From: Butyrivibrio sp. VCB2006
GTDB lineage: Bacteria > Bacillota > Clostridia > Lachnospirales > Lachnospiraceae
Length of the DNA stretch: 64,000 nucleotides
Reading direction: 5' to 3'
Assembly: GCF_000420945.1 (NCBI RefSeq)
Contig: NZ_ATVX01000004.1
Location: 186,001 to 250,000 of the forward strand
The notes under the pieces: generated by a model
Told to the model about the DNA's origin: nothing
What the model saw: the letters and a program-made list of their open reading frames with translations, nothing else
The model's database searches: none
Made by a program: the position numbers and the translations under genes
Shown here: positions 44,004 through 53,094 of the stretch, piece by piece
How positions within the stretch are numbered: position 1 is the first letter of the stretch
Layout: each line of letters opens with the position of its first letter

Positions 44004-44146
44004 TATACATCAGAAGCCCATAAAATGATGCAGTTTTACGTTAAACCTAATTGCACAGTCATGGCATGAATATTATAATAATACATGAAATAATTTAAAT
44101 TATTATAAACATTCTTATCTTACTTCAACCGAAAAGAGGTCACGCT

Positions 44147-45064
44147 ATGCTTCATATCAAAAGCCTGGACGAAGGTCTGGAGCTCTTCAAAGCTTTAGGA
44201 TCAGACATAAGAATCGAAATCATCAATATTCTCCTTAATGAAAGCGGTATGAATATGAACGAGCTTGCCAAAAAGCTCAAGATTACTAACGGTGCTCTCA
44301 CAAGTCATATCCGTAAGCTTGAGGAATGCGGCATAGTTACTGTTTCCGCTGAAGGTGCAGGACATGGCAATCAGAAGTTCTGCTCTGTTAATCTGGATAA
44401 GATCCTGATCGACATTCAGGATGCTCCGGTCAATACAAATGTATTCAGTACAGAGATCAAAGTTGGTCACTTTAGTGACTATGAGGTTTATCCAACCTGC
44501 GGACTTGCCTCCAACAAAAAACTGATCGGCGAAGTTGATGACACAAGGTATTTTGCTCATCAGGATCGTTTTGATGCTGATATTCTCTGGTTCACCAAGG
44601 GATTTGTGGAATATGGAATTCCAAACTTCATTCCTGCCGGCCAGACCATTGATGAAATCTGCATTTCAGCTGAGCTTAGCAGCGAAGCTCCCGGCACCAA
44701 CAACGTGTGGCCTTCTGATATTTATTTTTCTCTTAACGGAACCCCACTTGGAACCTGGACATCTCCCGGTGATTTCGGTGATGTTAAGGGTATATTTACT
44801 CCTGATTGGTGGTTTCCTAATTGGAACCAATATGGTATGCTCAAGATGCTGGTAATCGGCCACAAAGGCACCTTTATCGATGGCATCATGATCTCCAAGG
44901 TCACTATAGACGACCTGAAGCTCACCTCCAAGAGCAGCCTTAAACTGAGACTGGAAGTTCCTGATAATGCCAAACATGTAGGTGGTCTTACTATTTTCGG
45001 AAAAGGATTTGGCAATTACAATCAGGACATCAATGTTAAGATTGCCTATAGCCCACAAGAATAA
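44147..45064 (+). CDS. ArsR-family winged-helix regulator with large C-terminal domain
   Basis: 305 residues. The N-terminal winged helix (GSDIRIEIINILLNESGMNM, then NELAKKLKITNGALTSHIRK) is of ArsR/MarR type. The C-terminal 200 residues (GHFSDYEVYPTCGLASNKKL, LWFTKGFVEYGIPNFIPAGQ, DIYFSLNGTPLGTWTSPGDF) form a beta-rich domain without metal-binding Cys motifs, perhaps ligand-binding. It ends three bases before the GTPase-nuclease fusion gene, so the two are almost certainly co-transcribed. An autoregulated pair is plausible. The inducer is unknown. Confidence 0.88.
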   Translation: MLHIKSLDEGLELFKALGSDIRIEIINILLNESGMNMNELAKKLKITNGALTSHIRKLEECGIVTVSAEGAGHGNQKFCSVNLDKILIDIQDAPVNTNVFSTEIKVGHFSDYEVYPTCGLASNKKLIGEVDDTRYFAHQDRFDADILWFTKGFVEYGIPNFIPAGQTIDEICISAELSSEAPGTNNVWPSDIYFSLNGTPLGTWTSPGDFGDVKGIFTPDWWFPNWNQYGMLKMLVIGHKGTFIDGIMISKVTIDDLKLTSKSSLKLRLEVPDNAKHVGGLTIFGKGFGNYNQDINVKIAYSPQE

Positions 45065-45067
45065 TCA

Positions 45068-47851
45068 ATGAATAAAGCTATTACAATAGGAATTCTGGCA
45101 CATGTAGATGCCGGTAAAACAACTCTTTCGGAGGCACTTTTATACACCTCCGGAACTATAAGGAAACTTGGCCGCGTGGACCACAAGGACGCGTTCCTTG
45201 ACAGCTACGAGCTGGAAAGATCCCGCGGCATTACTATATTCTCCAAACAGGCAGTTTTTCAGCATGGTGATATTTCTTTTACCTTGCTGGATACTCCCGG
45301 TCACGCGGACTTCTCTCCTGAGATGGAGAGGACTCTTCAGGTTCTGGACATGGCAGTTCTCATCATCAGTGCTGCTGACGGTGTTACCAGCCAAGCAAGA
45401 CTTCTTTGGAAGCTCCTTGATCACTACAAGGTTCCCACAATCATATTCGTTAATAAGATGGATCAGCCTGGGGCAGACAAATCCGGGGTTCTTCCTCAGT
45501 TAAAAGAGATTCTGAGTCAGCACTGCGTTGATTTATTCGGAGATGCTGATGCTACAGAAATCAATTTAGATAATCATGAGCTTCAGGAAGAACTTGCAGT
45601 ATGCGACGACGACCTTCTTGCCAAGTTCCTGGAGGGCCATGTCATTACTGATATTGAAGTAAAAGAGCTGGTTAACAACCGCAAATGCTATCCTGTTATC
45701 TTCGGCTCCGCTCTTAAGCTTAATGGGGTAAAAGAGCTGCTGGAGACCCTTGAAAGCTTCTCTGACACCAAGAAATATCTTGGCCACGATGCACAGTATA
45801 ATTCATCAGCAAAACCTCAGGCTAATACCAGTGATAATGTAGGTTTCTCAGCCCGCGTATACAAGATAAGCCGTGATTCTCAAGGAAATCGCCTTACTCA
45901 CATGAAGATTTTAAGTGGATCTCTCAAAGTAAGAGATGTAATCCGCGATGAAAAGATAGACCAGATTCGCCTTTACAATGGTGAAAAATTCGAGGCTCTC
46001 CCTGAAGCTACAGCAGGAATGATTGTTGCTGTATCAGGATTATCAAACACAAGGGCCGGTGAAGGCCTGGGCACTTTGGAGGGCGGAACTTCTACAGAAG
46101 TAATCCAGCCTATCCTCTCCTGCGCCCTAATCCTTCCTGATGAAGTTGACTCTATTTCTTTTTACAAGAAGATCAAGGTACTTGAGGAAGAAGAACCAAT
46201 GCTCCTGGTCTCTCTCCACGAGGCAACAGGCGAGATCATGGTTCAGGTCATGGGAGATGTGCAAAAAGAAATCCTCCATCACCTAATTCTTACCCGCTTT
46301 GGAATCGAAGTTAAATTTGGCCCCGGCCAGATTGTATATAAGGAAACTATCGCAGCTCCTGTGGAAGGTGTAGGCCACTTCGAGCCTTTAAGGCACTACG
46401 CAGAGGTTCACCTTCTATTAGAGCCAACTGAGCCCGGAAGCGGTATTTCTTTTGACAATAAGTGCTCTACCGATGAGCTTAATCTCAACTGGCAAAGGCT
46501 GATACTTACTCACCTTCAGGAGAAAAAACATGTTGGCGTACTGACAGGCTCCGAGATCACAGATTTGAGAATCACCCTACTAACAGGTCGTGCCCATGAA
46601 AAGCACACAGAAGGCGGTGACTTCAGACAGGCAACCTACAGAGCTGTTCGCCAGGGCCTTATGGAAGCTCAGTCTGTTCTCCTTGAGCCAATGTTTGATT
46701 TCAGAATTGAAGTACCTCAGGAAAATGTAGGTCGCGTTCTTACAGATATCCAGAAAATGAACGGAACTGTAGGTCTTCCCGATATTGAGAATGGCAAATC
46801 CGTTATCACCGGCACAGTTCCTGCCGCTTGTCTATATGACTATGCCCAGGAGCTTAAAAGCTATACCCATGGCGAAGGTGTTTTATCCACTACCCTCAGC
46901 GGCTATGCTCCCTGCCACAACACTCAGGAAGTCCTTGACGAAAAGGGCTACTATCCTGAACTTGATACAGCCAATCCCGCAGCCTCAGTATTCTGTTCCC
47001 ATGGTGCCGGTACAATTGTTCCATGGGATGAGGTCAAATCCCACATGCACCTCGAAAGTGCCTGGGATTCTGAAAGAGGCATAACAACAGGCACTGACCT
47101 TACCGACAACATCGATATGGAAGCTCTTAAAAAATTGCAAGCCAGGTCCACCAGGAAGGTCACAGATAACAGAACCTTTGAGGAAATTGACAGAGACCTG
47201 CGCTACGCTGAGAACGAGTTAAAAGACATTTTCGAAAGAACCTACGGCACAATCAAACCAAGATATGTGGAAACCGAAGAAGACAGAAAGCGCTATGCTC
47301 GCCAGGACGCAGAAAGAGCCCGTCAGGAAGCAATCGCTCAGGGACTAATTGATCCTGATGAAGGCCCAGAGGTCACTCTTTCAGCCAAAAAACAAAACAG
47401 TAAAAAAGAGCAGCGGATCGCTGAACGTCAAAAAGAATACCTTCTGGTAGATGGCTACAACATAATCTACGCTTCAGATGAATTAAAAGCCCTTGCTACA
47501 ACCGACCTTAAAGCCGCAAGAGATAAACTCATAGATATTCTTGTTAATTTCCAGGGATATCGCCGGGAAGAAGTAATTCTCGTATTCGACGCCTACAGAG
47601 TAAGGGGCGGAACTGAACACATGGAAGATCACGCAAGTCTGACCGTCATCTACACCAAGGAAGCCGAAACTGCCGATCAGTACATAGAAAAGGCTGCCCA
47701 CGAAATCGGCAAAAAATACCGCGTTTGTGTAGCCACCTCTGATGCCATTGAGCAGGTTATCGTCATGAGTAGCGGTGCCATAAGACTATCAGCCAGAGAA
47801 TTCTGGGAAGAAGTTAAACATACCGAGAGACAAATCAGAGAACATTTTTAA
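45068..47851 (+). CDS. TetM/EF-G-like ribosomal GTPase fused to a YacP/Rae1-type NYN nuclease domain
   Basis: 927 residues. Residues 1 to about 650 are a ribosome-protection-type translational GTPase: G1 AHVDAGKTT, G2 RGIT, G3 DTPGHADF, G4 NKMDQ, G5 GSALK, then domains II-V. Tet(M) itself has about 640 residues. A charged helical linker follows (about 690-785). The C-terminus is a NYN domain close to Bacillus YacP (Rae1): YLLVDGYNIIYA, VILVFDAYRVRGG, TKEAETADQYIEKAA and VATSDAIEQV, with the acidic residues kept. Rae1 is a ribosome-associated endoribonuclease. I infer a factor that enters the A-site and cuts mRNA, or rescues stalled ribosomes. A simple tetracycline resistance role is less likely. 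Confidence 0.9.
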   Translation: MNKAITIGILAHVDAGKTTLSEALLYTSGTIRKLGRVDHKDAFLDSYELERSRGITIFSKQAVFQHGDISFTLLDTPGHADFSPEMERTLQVLDMAVLIISAADGVTSQARLLWKLLDHYKVPTIIFVNKMDQPGADKSGVLPQLKEILSQHCVDLFGDADATEINLDNHELQEELAVCDDDLLAKFLEGHVITDIEVKELVNNRKCYPVIFGSALKLNGVKELLETLESFSDTKKYLGHDAQYNSSAKPQANTSDNVGFSARVYKISRDSQGNRLTHMKILSGSLKVRDVIRDEKIDQIRLYNGEKFEALPEATAGMIVAVSGLSNTRAGEGLGTLEGGTSTEVIQPILSCALILPDEVDSISFYKKIKVLEEEEPMLLVSLHEATGEIMVQVMGDVQKEILHHLILTRFGIEVKFGPGQIVYKETIAAPVEGVGHFEPLRHYAEVHLLLEPTEPGSGISFDNKCSTDELNLNWQRLILTHLQEKKHVGVLTGSEITDLRITLLTGRAHEKHTEGGDFRQATYRAVRQGLMEAQSVLLEPMFDFRIEVPQENVGRVLTDIQKMNGTVGLPDIENGKSVITGTVPAACLYDYAQELKSYTHGEGVLSTTLSGYAPCHNTQEVLDEKGYYPELDTANPAASVFCSHGAGTIVPWDEVKSHMHLESAWDSERGITTGTDLTDNIDMEALKKLQARSTRKVTDNRTFEEIDRDLRYAENELKDIFERTYGTIKPRYVETEEDRKRYARQDAERARQEAIAQGLIDPDEGPEVTLSAKKQNSKKEQRIAERQKEYLLVDGYNIIYASDELKALATTDLKAARDKLIDILVNFQGYRREEVILVFDAYRVRGGTEHMEDHASLTVIYTKEAETADQYIEKAAHEIGKKYRVCVATSDAIEQVIVMSSGAIRLSAREFWEEVKHTERQIREHF

Positions 47852-47893
47852 TTAGTATCTACAATAATTAACAAAACCTTCTTTTAATGAAAA

Positions 47894-47923
47894 AGCCACC
47901 AGCCAAAGCATCGGCCGGTGGCT
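47894..47923 (+). terminator. terminator after the GTPase-nuclease gene
   Basis: AGCCACC and GGTGGCT form the outer stem, with AGCC/GGCC adding further pairs inside. The T-tract behind it is interrupted. It lies 42 bases after the stop codon and also faces the convergent secreted-protein gene. Confidence 0.65.
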
Positions 47924-47991
47924 ATAATTTCGCTCTTATTTACATAGTTACTCATCCGATCAGTTAATTGTTTTCCACTCTTCTTAATGCT

Positions 47992-48552
47992 TTATTTCCA
48001 TCCCAGGCATTCTTTGTAAGTTTCCTGTGTACCTGCTGAAATATCTGCAGAATCAATAATAATGATATGATCATCAGAAGCTTTAAGCTTAATACCAAAA
48101 AGTCTGTCGTTAACTTTAACAAATTCAGGTGCATTGTAATATGTTCCATGCATTGAAACAACAGACATATTCTCCGGCAGACTATATCCTTCCTTTACAT
48201 CAAAGGATACAAACGCCTCTGTAACACCGGCAGGGAGTCTTACGTCAAAGGCACATACAACGTTTCCGCCATGATTAGCAGCAAGCTTCATAGCAGTCTT
48301 GGAGTAAGTAGGGAAAATATGGAAAATATTGGCAGTCATACCAGTCTTAACATCACGGGTTACATAAACATCACCTTTACCTGTGGAAATAGGAATAAAT
48401 GTATCATGCTCAAGCCACATTCCACCGAGAACAGCATTATTTCTAATCTCACCCTGAACAATTCTGTCCGGAGCTGTAGGCGCTGCACAAACAGATACTG
48501 TCATAGCACAAAACATTATTGTTGCTAAAGCAAGTGATAAAAATTTCTTCAT
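47992..48552 (-). CDS. small secreted protein of unknown function
   Basis: 186 residues. A clear signal peptide (MKKFLSLALATIMFCAMTVS, cleavage near VCAAPTA) is followed by about 160 residues with a beta-rich pattern (GDVYVTRDVKTGMTANIF, EAFVSFDVKEGYSLPENM, DHIIIIDSADIS). It could be a small extracellular adhesin or carbohydrate-binding-like domain, but I do not recognise it. The start at 48552 follows GGAGGAACTCT. A longer frame to 48618 adds unrelated residues before the signal peptide. Confidence 0.8.
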   Translation of the reverse strand: MKKFLSLALATIMFCAMTVSVCAAPTAPDRIVQGEIRNNAVLGGMWLEHDTFIPISTGKGDVYVTRDVKTGMTANIFHIFPTYSKTAMKLAANHGGNVVCAFDVRLPAGVTEAFVSFDVKEGYSLPENMSVVSMHGTYYNAPEFVKVNDRLFGIKLKASDDHIIIIDSADISAGTQETYKECLGWK

Positions 48553-48687
48553 TAGAGTTCCTCCTTGAATACAAATATAATCTTTCTCGGATGTAACTAC
48601 GTCACTGTCTAACATCATATAACCAAATAATTAAATAGGAGTTTAGACAGACTAAACTTTTTGTGAATAAATTCTTATGTGATAAAT

Positions 48688-48716
48688 TTGACGATTGGGT
48701 ACCTGTAGACTATGAT
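48688..48716 (+). promoter_or_regulatory. promoter of the DUF2752 gene
   Basis: TTGACG (48688-48693), 17-base spacer, TATGAT (48711-48716), about 30 bases before the start codon of the DUF2752 protein. Confidence 0.65.
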
Positions 48717-48748
48717 AAGTACCATGAAATGAAAGGAAACCCAAAAAT

Positions 48749-49216
48749 ATGGGCGTAGAATTAATAAATTTTTCAAAGAATGTAATTTCTGACATCCGCA
48801 AAAACAAGGCGTTTTTGCTTATCATAATTTCAGTGTGGGTAATCTTGAACTTGTTATACCATCATTCATGTCCCGTGGTTTTGTTATGTGGTTTTCCATG
48901 CCCGGGATGTGGCCTCACAAGGGCTTTTTTCTCATTTTTTACCCTTCATCCTGTTCGTGCATTTATGTATAATCCCACTTATCCTCTGTGGTTATCGGTT
49001 ATTATTGCAGCTATTTGGCTTAGATATGTCAAGGGACAAGCACTTAAAAAGCTTTATTTTCCACTTCTTTTTACGGCTATTATGACATTGATTGTTTATA
49101 TTTACAGAATGATATTTATGTTCCCTAGTCTCGAGCCAATGGTCTATGTTCACGAGAACCTGTTTTCATATTTAAACTCCTCCTACGACGCTTTTGTAAC
49201 AACTTTATTTCGTTAA
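48749..49216 (+). CDS. DUF2752 membrane protein
   Basis: 155 residues with three or four hydrophobic segments. The family signature is GFPCPGCGLTRAFFSFF, with the CPxCGxTR motif followed by a conserved HP. Function of the family is unknown. It often neighbours TM2/CD225-like small membrane proteins, and here the next gene (49305-49628) is of that kind. AAAGGAAA lies before the ATG. Confidence 0.88.
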   Translation: MGVELINFSKNVISDIRKNKAFLLIIISVWVILNLLYHHSCPVVLLCGFPCPGCGLTRAFFSFFTLHPVRAFMYNPTYPLWLSVIIAAIWLRYVKGQALKKLYFPLLFTAIMTLIVYIYRMIFMFPSLEPMVYVHENLFSYLNSSYDAFVTTLFR

Positions 49217-49304
49217 AACGTTTACGCAGTGAACTTTTCCCCGTATAATAGAAGAAGTGAGTTTTGGCTCACTACATTTTCATTTTCTTAGAGGAGGGAA
49301 AATA

Positions 49305-49628
49305 ATGGATTCAAACAACATGAACCAGAATCAGCAGCCCGTTAACACTCCGCCTGTTGGTCAGCAGAATGTCTATGTACAGCCTGCTGCACCTGAGACG
49401 GAAACACCTAATTCTGTTGGGGATTGGGTACTCACCATCTTTTTGACATGCATTCCATGCGTAGGACTTATTCTTCTCTTTGTATGGGCATTTGGAAGCA
49501 ACACCAATAAGTCAAAAGCAAACTGGGCTAAAGCTCAGCTCATCTGGGCTGCCATCGGCGTTGTAGCTCTGATCATTTTCTACGTTGCAATTGGCGCAGC
49601 TCTTTTAGCTGAATATGGCGGATTATAA
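49305..49628 (+). CDS. small CD225/dispanin-like membrane protein
   Basis: 107 residues. A disordered N-terminus rich in Asn, Gln and Pro is followed by two hydrophobic segments (VLTIFLTCIPCVGLILLFVW and AQLIWAAIGVVALIIFYVAI) joined by AFGSNTNKSKANWAK, the loop seen in CD225-like and related small proteins. The ATG at 49305 follows GAGGAGGGAA. It is co-directional with the DUF2752 gene 88 bases upstream. Function unknown. Confidence 0.8.
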   Translation: MDSNNMNQNQQPVNTPPVGQQNVYVQPAAPETETPNSVGDWVLTIFLTCIPCVGLILLFVWAFGSNTNKSKANWAKAQLIWAAIGVVALIIFYVAIGAALLAEYGGL

Positions 49629-49662
49629 TTCCATATAGCTTATCTGCAATGAATAGTACAAA

Positions 49663-49698
49663 AAAGCCTGGGATTGTGTTTTCACAATCTCAGGCTTT
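49663..49698 (+). terminator. strong terminator after the CD225-like gene
   Basis: AAAGCCTG and CAGGCTTT outer stem, with GATTGTG/CACAATC inside and a T4 loop. A T-rich tail is present on both strands, so it can also end the convergent DUF1858 transcript. Confidence 0.85.
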
Positions 49699-49730
49699 AT
49701 TTCTGTCTATTAAACTGTTCTCAAATCTAA

Positions 49731-50021
49731 TTAAGCATTGTGCTCAAGAAGATAGTCATTAAGTGCATCAACAATTTCCTCACCGTCAATGCCATGTACT
49801 GCACATGCCTCAGCAAGTGACTCCATCTGAGAAGCAGGACAGTGAATACATCCCATTCCACACTCCATAAGGAACTGTGCGGCAAGTGGATGCTTAACAA
49901 TAATATCTCCTACAAGCATATCTGTTGTAACGAGAGCTCCCTCGTTCTTATTCTCTTCACCCATGTTTATTTCCTCACTTTCCGTATCATTTCCAAAGAA
50001 TAAATCTCTCAATTTGCCCAT
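49731..50021 (-). CDS. DUF1858 protein (redox-disulfide-type domain)
   Basis: 96 residues. An acidic N-terminal tail is followed by a DUF1858 domain: TTDMLVGDIIVKHPLAAQFL then MECGMGCIHCPASQMESLAE, with the conserved Cys pair, and HGIDGEEIVDALNDYLLEH. Members are found near hybrid-cluster proteins and may handle redox or metal chemistry. I start at the ATG at 50021, four bases after the stop of the alpha-galactosidase gene, with GAGGAAG upstream. The coupling to a glycoside hydrolase is probably incidental. Confidence 0.85.
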   Translation of the reverse strand: MGKLRDLFFGNDTESEEINMGEENKNEGALVTTDMLVGDIIVKHPLAAQFLMECGMGCIHCPASQMESLAEACAVHGIDGEEIVDALNDYLLEHNA

Positions 50022-50025
50022 GATA

Positions 50026-52461
50026 TCACGCTTCCTCAAAAGTGTAAAGTCTGGAATCTCCGGTTCTCATGATACGTGTATCCTGATTATATCCGGTACC
50101 TGCAAAATTCGCATTAAGAGCAAGGCCATGGCTGTTAAGAGAAGCTCCTGTTGCAACCTCTTTCTGCTCCTCGCCGTTCATATGGACAACCTTATCCATA
50201 ATATTGTGAATGATGCCATCCTGCTTGATATGTACTGGTGCAATTGAATTAACAAGGCTTCCGAAATCCTTGAGATTAAGAGGAACAACGCGGTTAACAA
50301 CGTTATAGATCTTATCCTCGCAAAGTCCCATGCACTTAATCTTGCGGTAGTCATTATTAGGACGTGACCCCTTTTCTACTGCAAAAGCTACAGCCTTCTT
50401 TTTGTCCTTGCTAACGATCATGTATCCATAGTCCGGGAGTCTATAGTAGTCACCAAACTGGAATACCTCTCTCCACTTCTTGTAGAACTCTACCTGTCCT
50501 GTAACAACCTTCTTGTCCGCATCAGCCATTTCGCAGAGATTAAGCTCGTACCCAAAGCATCCCGGACAAGCTATCTCAAATCTTGTCTCAAGCGGAACGC
50601 TGTTCAGTGTCTGGTGGTTAGGAGTTGCTGAAACATGTGCTCCTACTGTGCTTGCAGGATATCCATAGCTGTAACCTCTCTGAATATCAAGTCTGCAGAA
50701 AGCATCTGTGTCATCACTTCCCCAAATCTGTGGGAAGTATGAAAGTATACCAAGATCAAATCTGTTACCGCCGGCAGAGCAGCCTTCAAACAGAATTTCA
50801 GGAAAACTCTCTGTAAGCTCCTTCATAATGCGGTACAGACCAATATAGTATCTGTGCTGGAACTCGCCCTGTCTGTCAGCAGGAAGAGCTGTTGAAAATC
50901 TGTCTGAGAAGATTCTGTTCATATCCCACTTAACATAAGCAACGTTACCTGCGGAAAAGACCTTCTTCATAGCATCAATAACATGGTCCTGAACCTCAGT
51001 CCTTGAAAGGTCAAGATTCATCTGGTTACGTCCCTTTGAATGAGGCTTACCGGGAACAGCTACAGCCCAGTCAGGATGTGCTCTGTAAAGATCACTGTCC
51101 TCATTGACCATCTCAGGCTCTACCCAGAGACCAAACATCATGCCAAGATCATTAATCTTGTCAGCCAGCTCCTTGATTCCGCCCGGAAGCTTTTTCTTAT
51201 TCTCATACCAGTCGCCCAGTGATGTTGTATCATCATTACGTTTTCCAAACCAGCCATCATCCATGACAAAGAGTTCGATTCCGCACTTCTTAGCCTCTTT
51301 TGCCAAAGATACCAGGGAGTTCTGGGTAATATTAAAGTAGGATGCCTCCCAGCTGTTGATAAGGATTGGTCTTTCCTTATCTCTCCAGGATCCTCTTACT
51401 ATATGCTGTCTTACAAAGTCCTGCATACGTATGCTCATGCCGTTGTAGCCTTCTGAAGAAAAGGCCATAACAGCTTCCGGAACCTCAAACTTTTCCCCGG
51501 GAGTAAGGAGCCAGTTAAAGCCTACAGGCTGAATACCACTAACAAAGCGGCTCATATTCTTGCCGTTTGAAGAAAGAGCCTCGTAGTGGTTTCCACTATA
51601 TACAAGGTTAAATCCAATACATTCACCGTAATTCTCATCAGTCTCAGGAGCACTTACTATAACAAGTGGATTAGATCTTGAACCTGACTCACCGGCTGCA
51701 AGTTCTTCGCATACCACTTTGCCGCCAGTGCAAAGAGACTCATGTATTCCCATCTCATCAGCCCATCTTCCATGGAAAGAAGTCATCTTAAGGGCAGGAG
51801 TATCAAAATCTATCTGAGTACTAAGGAGTCTTTCTATTCTGACGTCCTTGTCGCTGTCATTATGAAGTACGCATCTTCTGGTAATGACATCATTGTCAGG
51901 AAATACAGTATAGATAAGATCAAGGCTTGTGCCATATCCGGCATCTTTTAAAGTAATAAGGAGCTGCTGAACTTTATCCTTTTTAGCTCCATCACTATTC
52001 TCTGAAACTGTAGCATCATCATAAGATGACGGAAGTGTCTTAATCTCTTTGATGCCATCGGTTACCTTCATGCTGTAATAAATGAAATCAACTGTTGAGT
52101 TTCCATCAGCATATGTAAGCTCAACCAGGGGTTCTCTGATATCACCCTTACCAAAAGAAGACATCTCAAGGCACAGCATTTCAAGGAATGTATCCTTGTG
52201 ATCATCGGAATAAACATTCATATTTCCACCGCCGTGGTAATGCTTGGGTCCAATGGCATGAGCTATGCTATTAAGGCCTTCCTTGCCGTTTTTGAATGCC
52301 CGCTCGAGATCACCCTCTGCTACTGCCTTTTTATAACTCTCTTCAGAAATTATTGAGCTTCCATAATGGATATGCTCAAGATGTCCTGAAGCTGTTCTTC
52401 TAAACAAATAAGATGTGTGCGCGGTCTGTAGTAAAAATAAATCGCCATCTGCGTAAATCAA
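50026..52461 (-). CDS. alpha-galactosidase, glycoside hydrolase family 36
   Basis: 811 residues, slightly longer than typical GH36 (about 730). N-terminal beta-sandwich (ADGDLFLLQTAHTSYLFRRT), then the (beta/alpha)8 barrel: ELFVMDDGWFGKRNDDTTSL, FGLWVEPEMVNEDSDLYRAH, the nucleophile Asp in YVKWDMNRIF and the acid/base Asp in WGSDDTDAFCRLD. There is no signal peptide, so it acts in the cytoplasm on raffinose-type oligosaccharides, melibiose or galactosides. A TetR gene lies just upstream (49 bases), but no transporter is linked here. Confidence 0.96.
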   Translation of the reverse strand: MIYADGDLFLLQTAHTSYLFRRTASGHLEHIHYGSSIISEESYKKAVAEGDLERAFKNGKEGLNSIAHAIGPKHYHGGGNMNVYSDDHKDTFLEMLCLEMSSFGKGDIREPLVELTYADGNSTVDFIYYSMKVTDGIKEIKTLPSSYDDATVSENSDGAKKDKVQQLLITLKDAGYGTSLDLIYTVFPDNDVITRRCVLHNDSDKDVRIERLLSTQIDFDTPALKMTSFHGRWADEMGIHESLCTGGKVVCEELAAGESGSRSNPLVIVSAPETDENYGECIGFNLVYSGNHYEALSSNGKNMSRFVSGIQPVGFNWLLTPGEKFEVPEAVMAFSSEGYNGMSIRMQDFVRQHIVRGSWRDKERPILINSWEASYFNITQNSLVSLAKEAKKCGIELFVMDDGWFGKRNDDTTSLGDWYENKKKLPGGIKELADKINDLGMMFGLWVEPEMVNEDSDLYRAHPDWAVAVPGKPHSKGRNQMNLDLSRTEVQDHVIDAMKKVFSAGNVAYVKWDMNRIFSDRFSTALPADRQGEFQHRYYIGLYRIMKELTESFPEILFEGCSAGGNRFDLGILSYFPQIWGSDDTDAFCRLDIQRGYSYGYPASTVGAHVSATPNHQTLNSVPLETRFEIACPGCFGYELNLCEMADADKKVVTGQVEFYKKWREVFQFGDYYRLPDYGYMIVSKDKKKAVAFAVEKGSRPNNDYRKIKCMGLCEDKIYNVVNRVVPLNLKDFGSLVNSIAPVHIKQDGIIHNIMDKVVHMNGEEQKEVATGASLNSHGLALNANFAGTGYNQDTRIMRTGDSRLYTFEEA

Positions 52462-52509
52462 TGTGGTATCCTCCGTATAAAAAAAACCTAATACTTAAGC
52501 CGGATTACA

Positions 52510-53070
52510 TCAGGCTTTGATTCCATTAATGATGACATCGATCATCATGTTAAGTGAATCCTCATAGCTATACTGTGTACGAGAAAGTTCCTCTGAACTA
52601 AGGAATTTTTCAATAGCTCCTTCAACCATGAGCTTGATCAGCTGAATAGGAACTCTCTTTATAAGCCCCTGATCCATAGCCTTATTAAGAAGCTTTTCTG
52701 TTTCGCCCCAGTCGCTTTCAACCCTCTCGGCTACCTTCATGTAAACCTTAGGGTATTTCTCTTTTAACTGATAAACACGTCTGAAATCAATGTTCTTGTA
52801 ATTATCAGGAAGGCATACTATAAGCTTGGAAATCTTGTCTACGAGATCCAAAGAATCATCGGCTACAATCTCTGCCTCCTTCTTCTTGATAGCAGAAAAA
52901 CCGTAGTCTACTGTTGCAAAAAACAGCTCGTCTTTATCATCAAATTCCTTGTAGATGGTTTTCTTACTGATATGAAGCTCTCTGGAAATATCATCCATTG
53001 TGAACTTCATGCCCTTCTCATTAAACTGGTCAATGACCGCGTCCATGATCTGTCTTCTAATTTCTTCCAA
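52510..53070 (-). CDS. TetR-family transcriptional regulator
   Basis: 186 residues. The helix-turn-helix is at residues about 5-50 (DQFNEKGMKFTMDDISRELH then ISKKTIYKEFDDKDELFFAT). The C-terminal helical domain has no identifiable ligand pocket. It lies between pepD and the GH36 gene, all on the minus strand with short gaps (24 and 48 bases), so the three may form one transcript. It may regulate the operon, but sugar operons of this family are usually under AraC or LacI control. Confidence 0.92.
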   Translation of the reverse strand: MEEIRRQIMDAVIDQFNEKGMKFTMDDISRELHISKKTIYKEFDDKDELFFATVDYGFSAIKKKEAEIVADDSLDLVDKISKLIVCLPDNYKNIDFRRVYQLKEKYPKVYMKVAERVESDWGETEKLLNKAMDQGLIKRVPIQLIKLMVEGAIEKFLSSEELSRTQYSYEDSLNMMIDVIINGIKA

Positions 53071-53094
53071 CTTGTAACCCTCCTTAAAGCCCCA

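Noticed and set aside
45068-47851. Acquired tetracycline-resistance gene
   Set aside because: The protein is about 290 residues longer than Tet(M), carries a nuclease domain, has host-like codon use, and has no mobile-element context.
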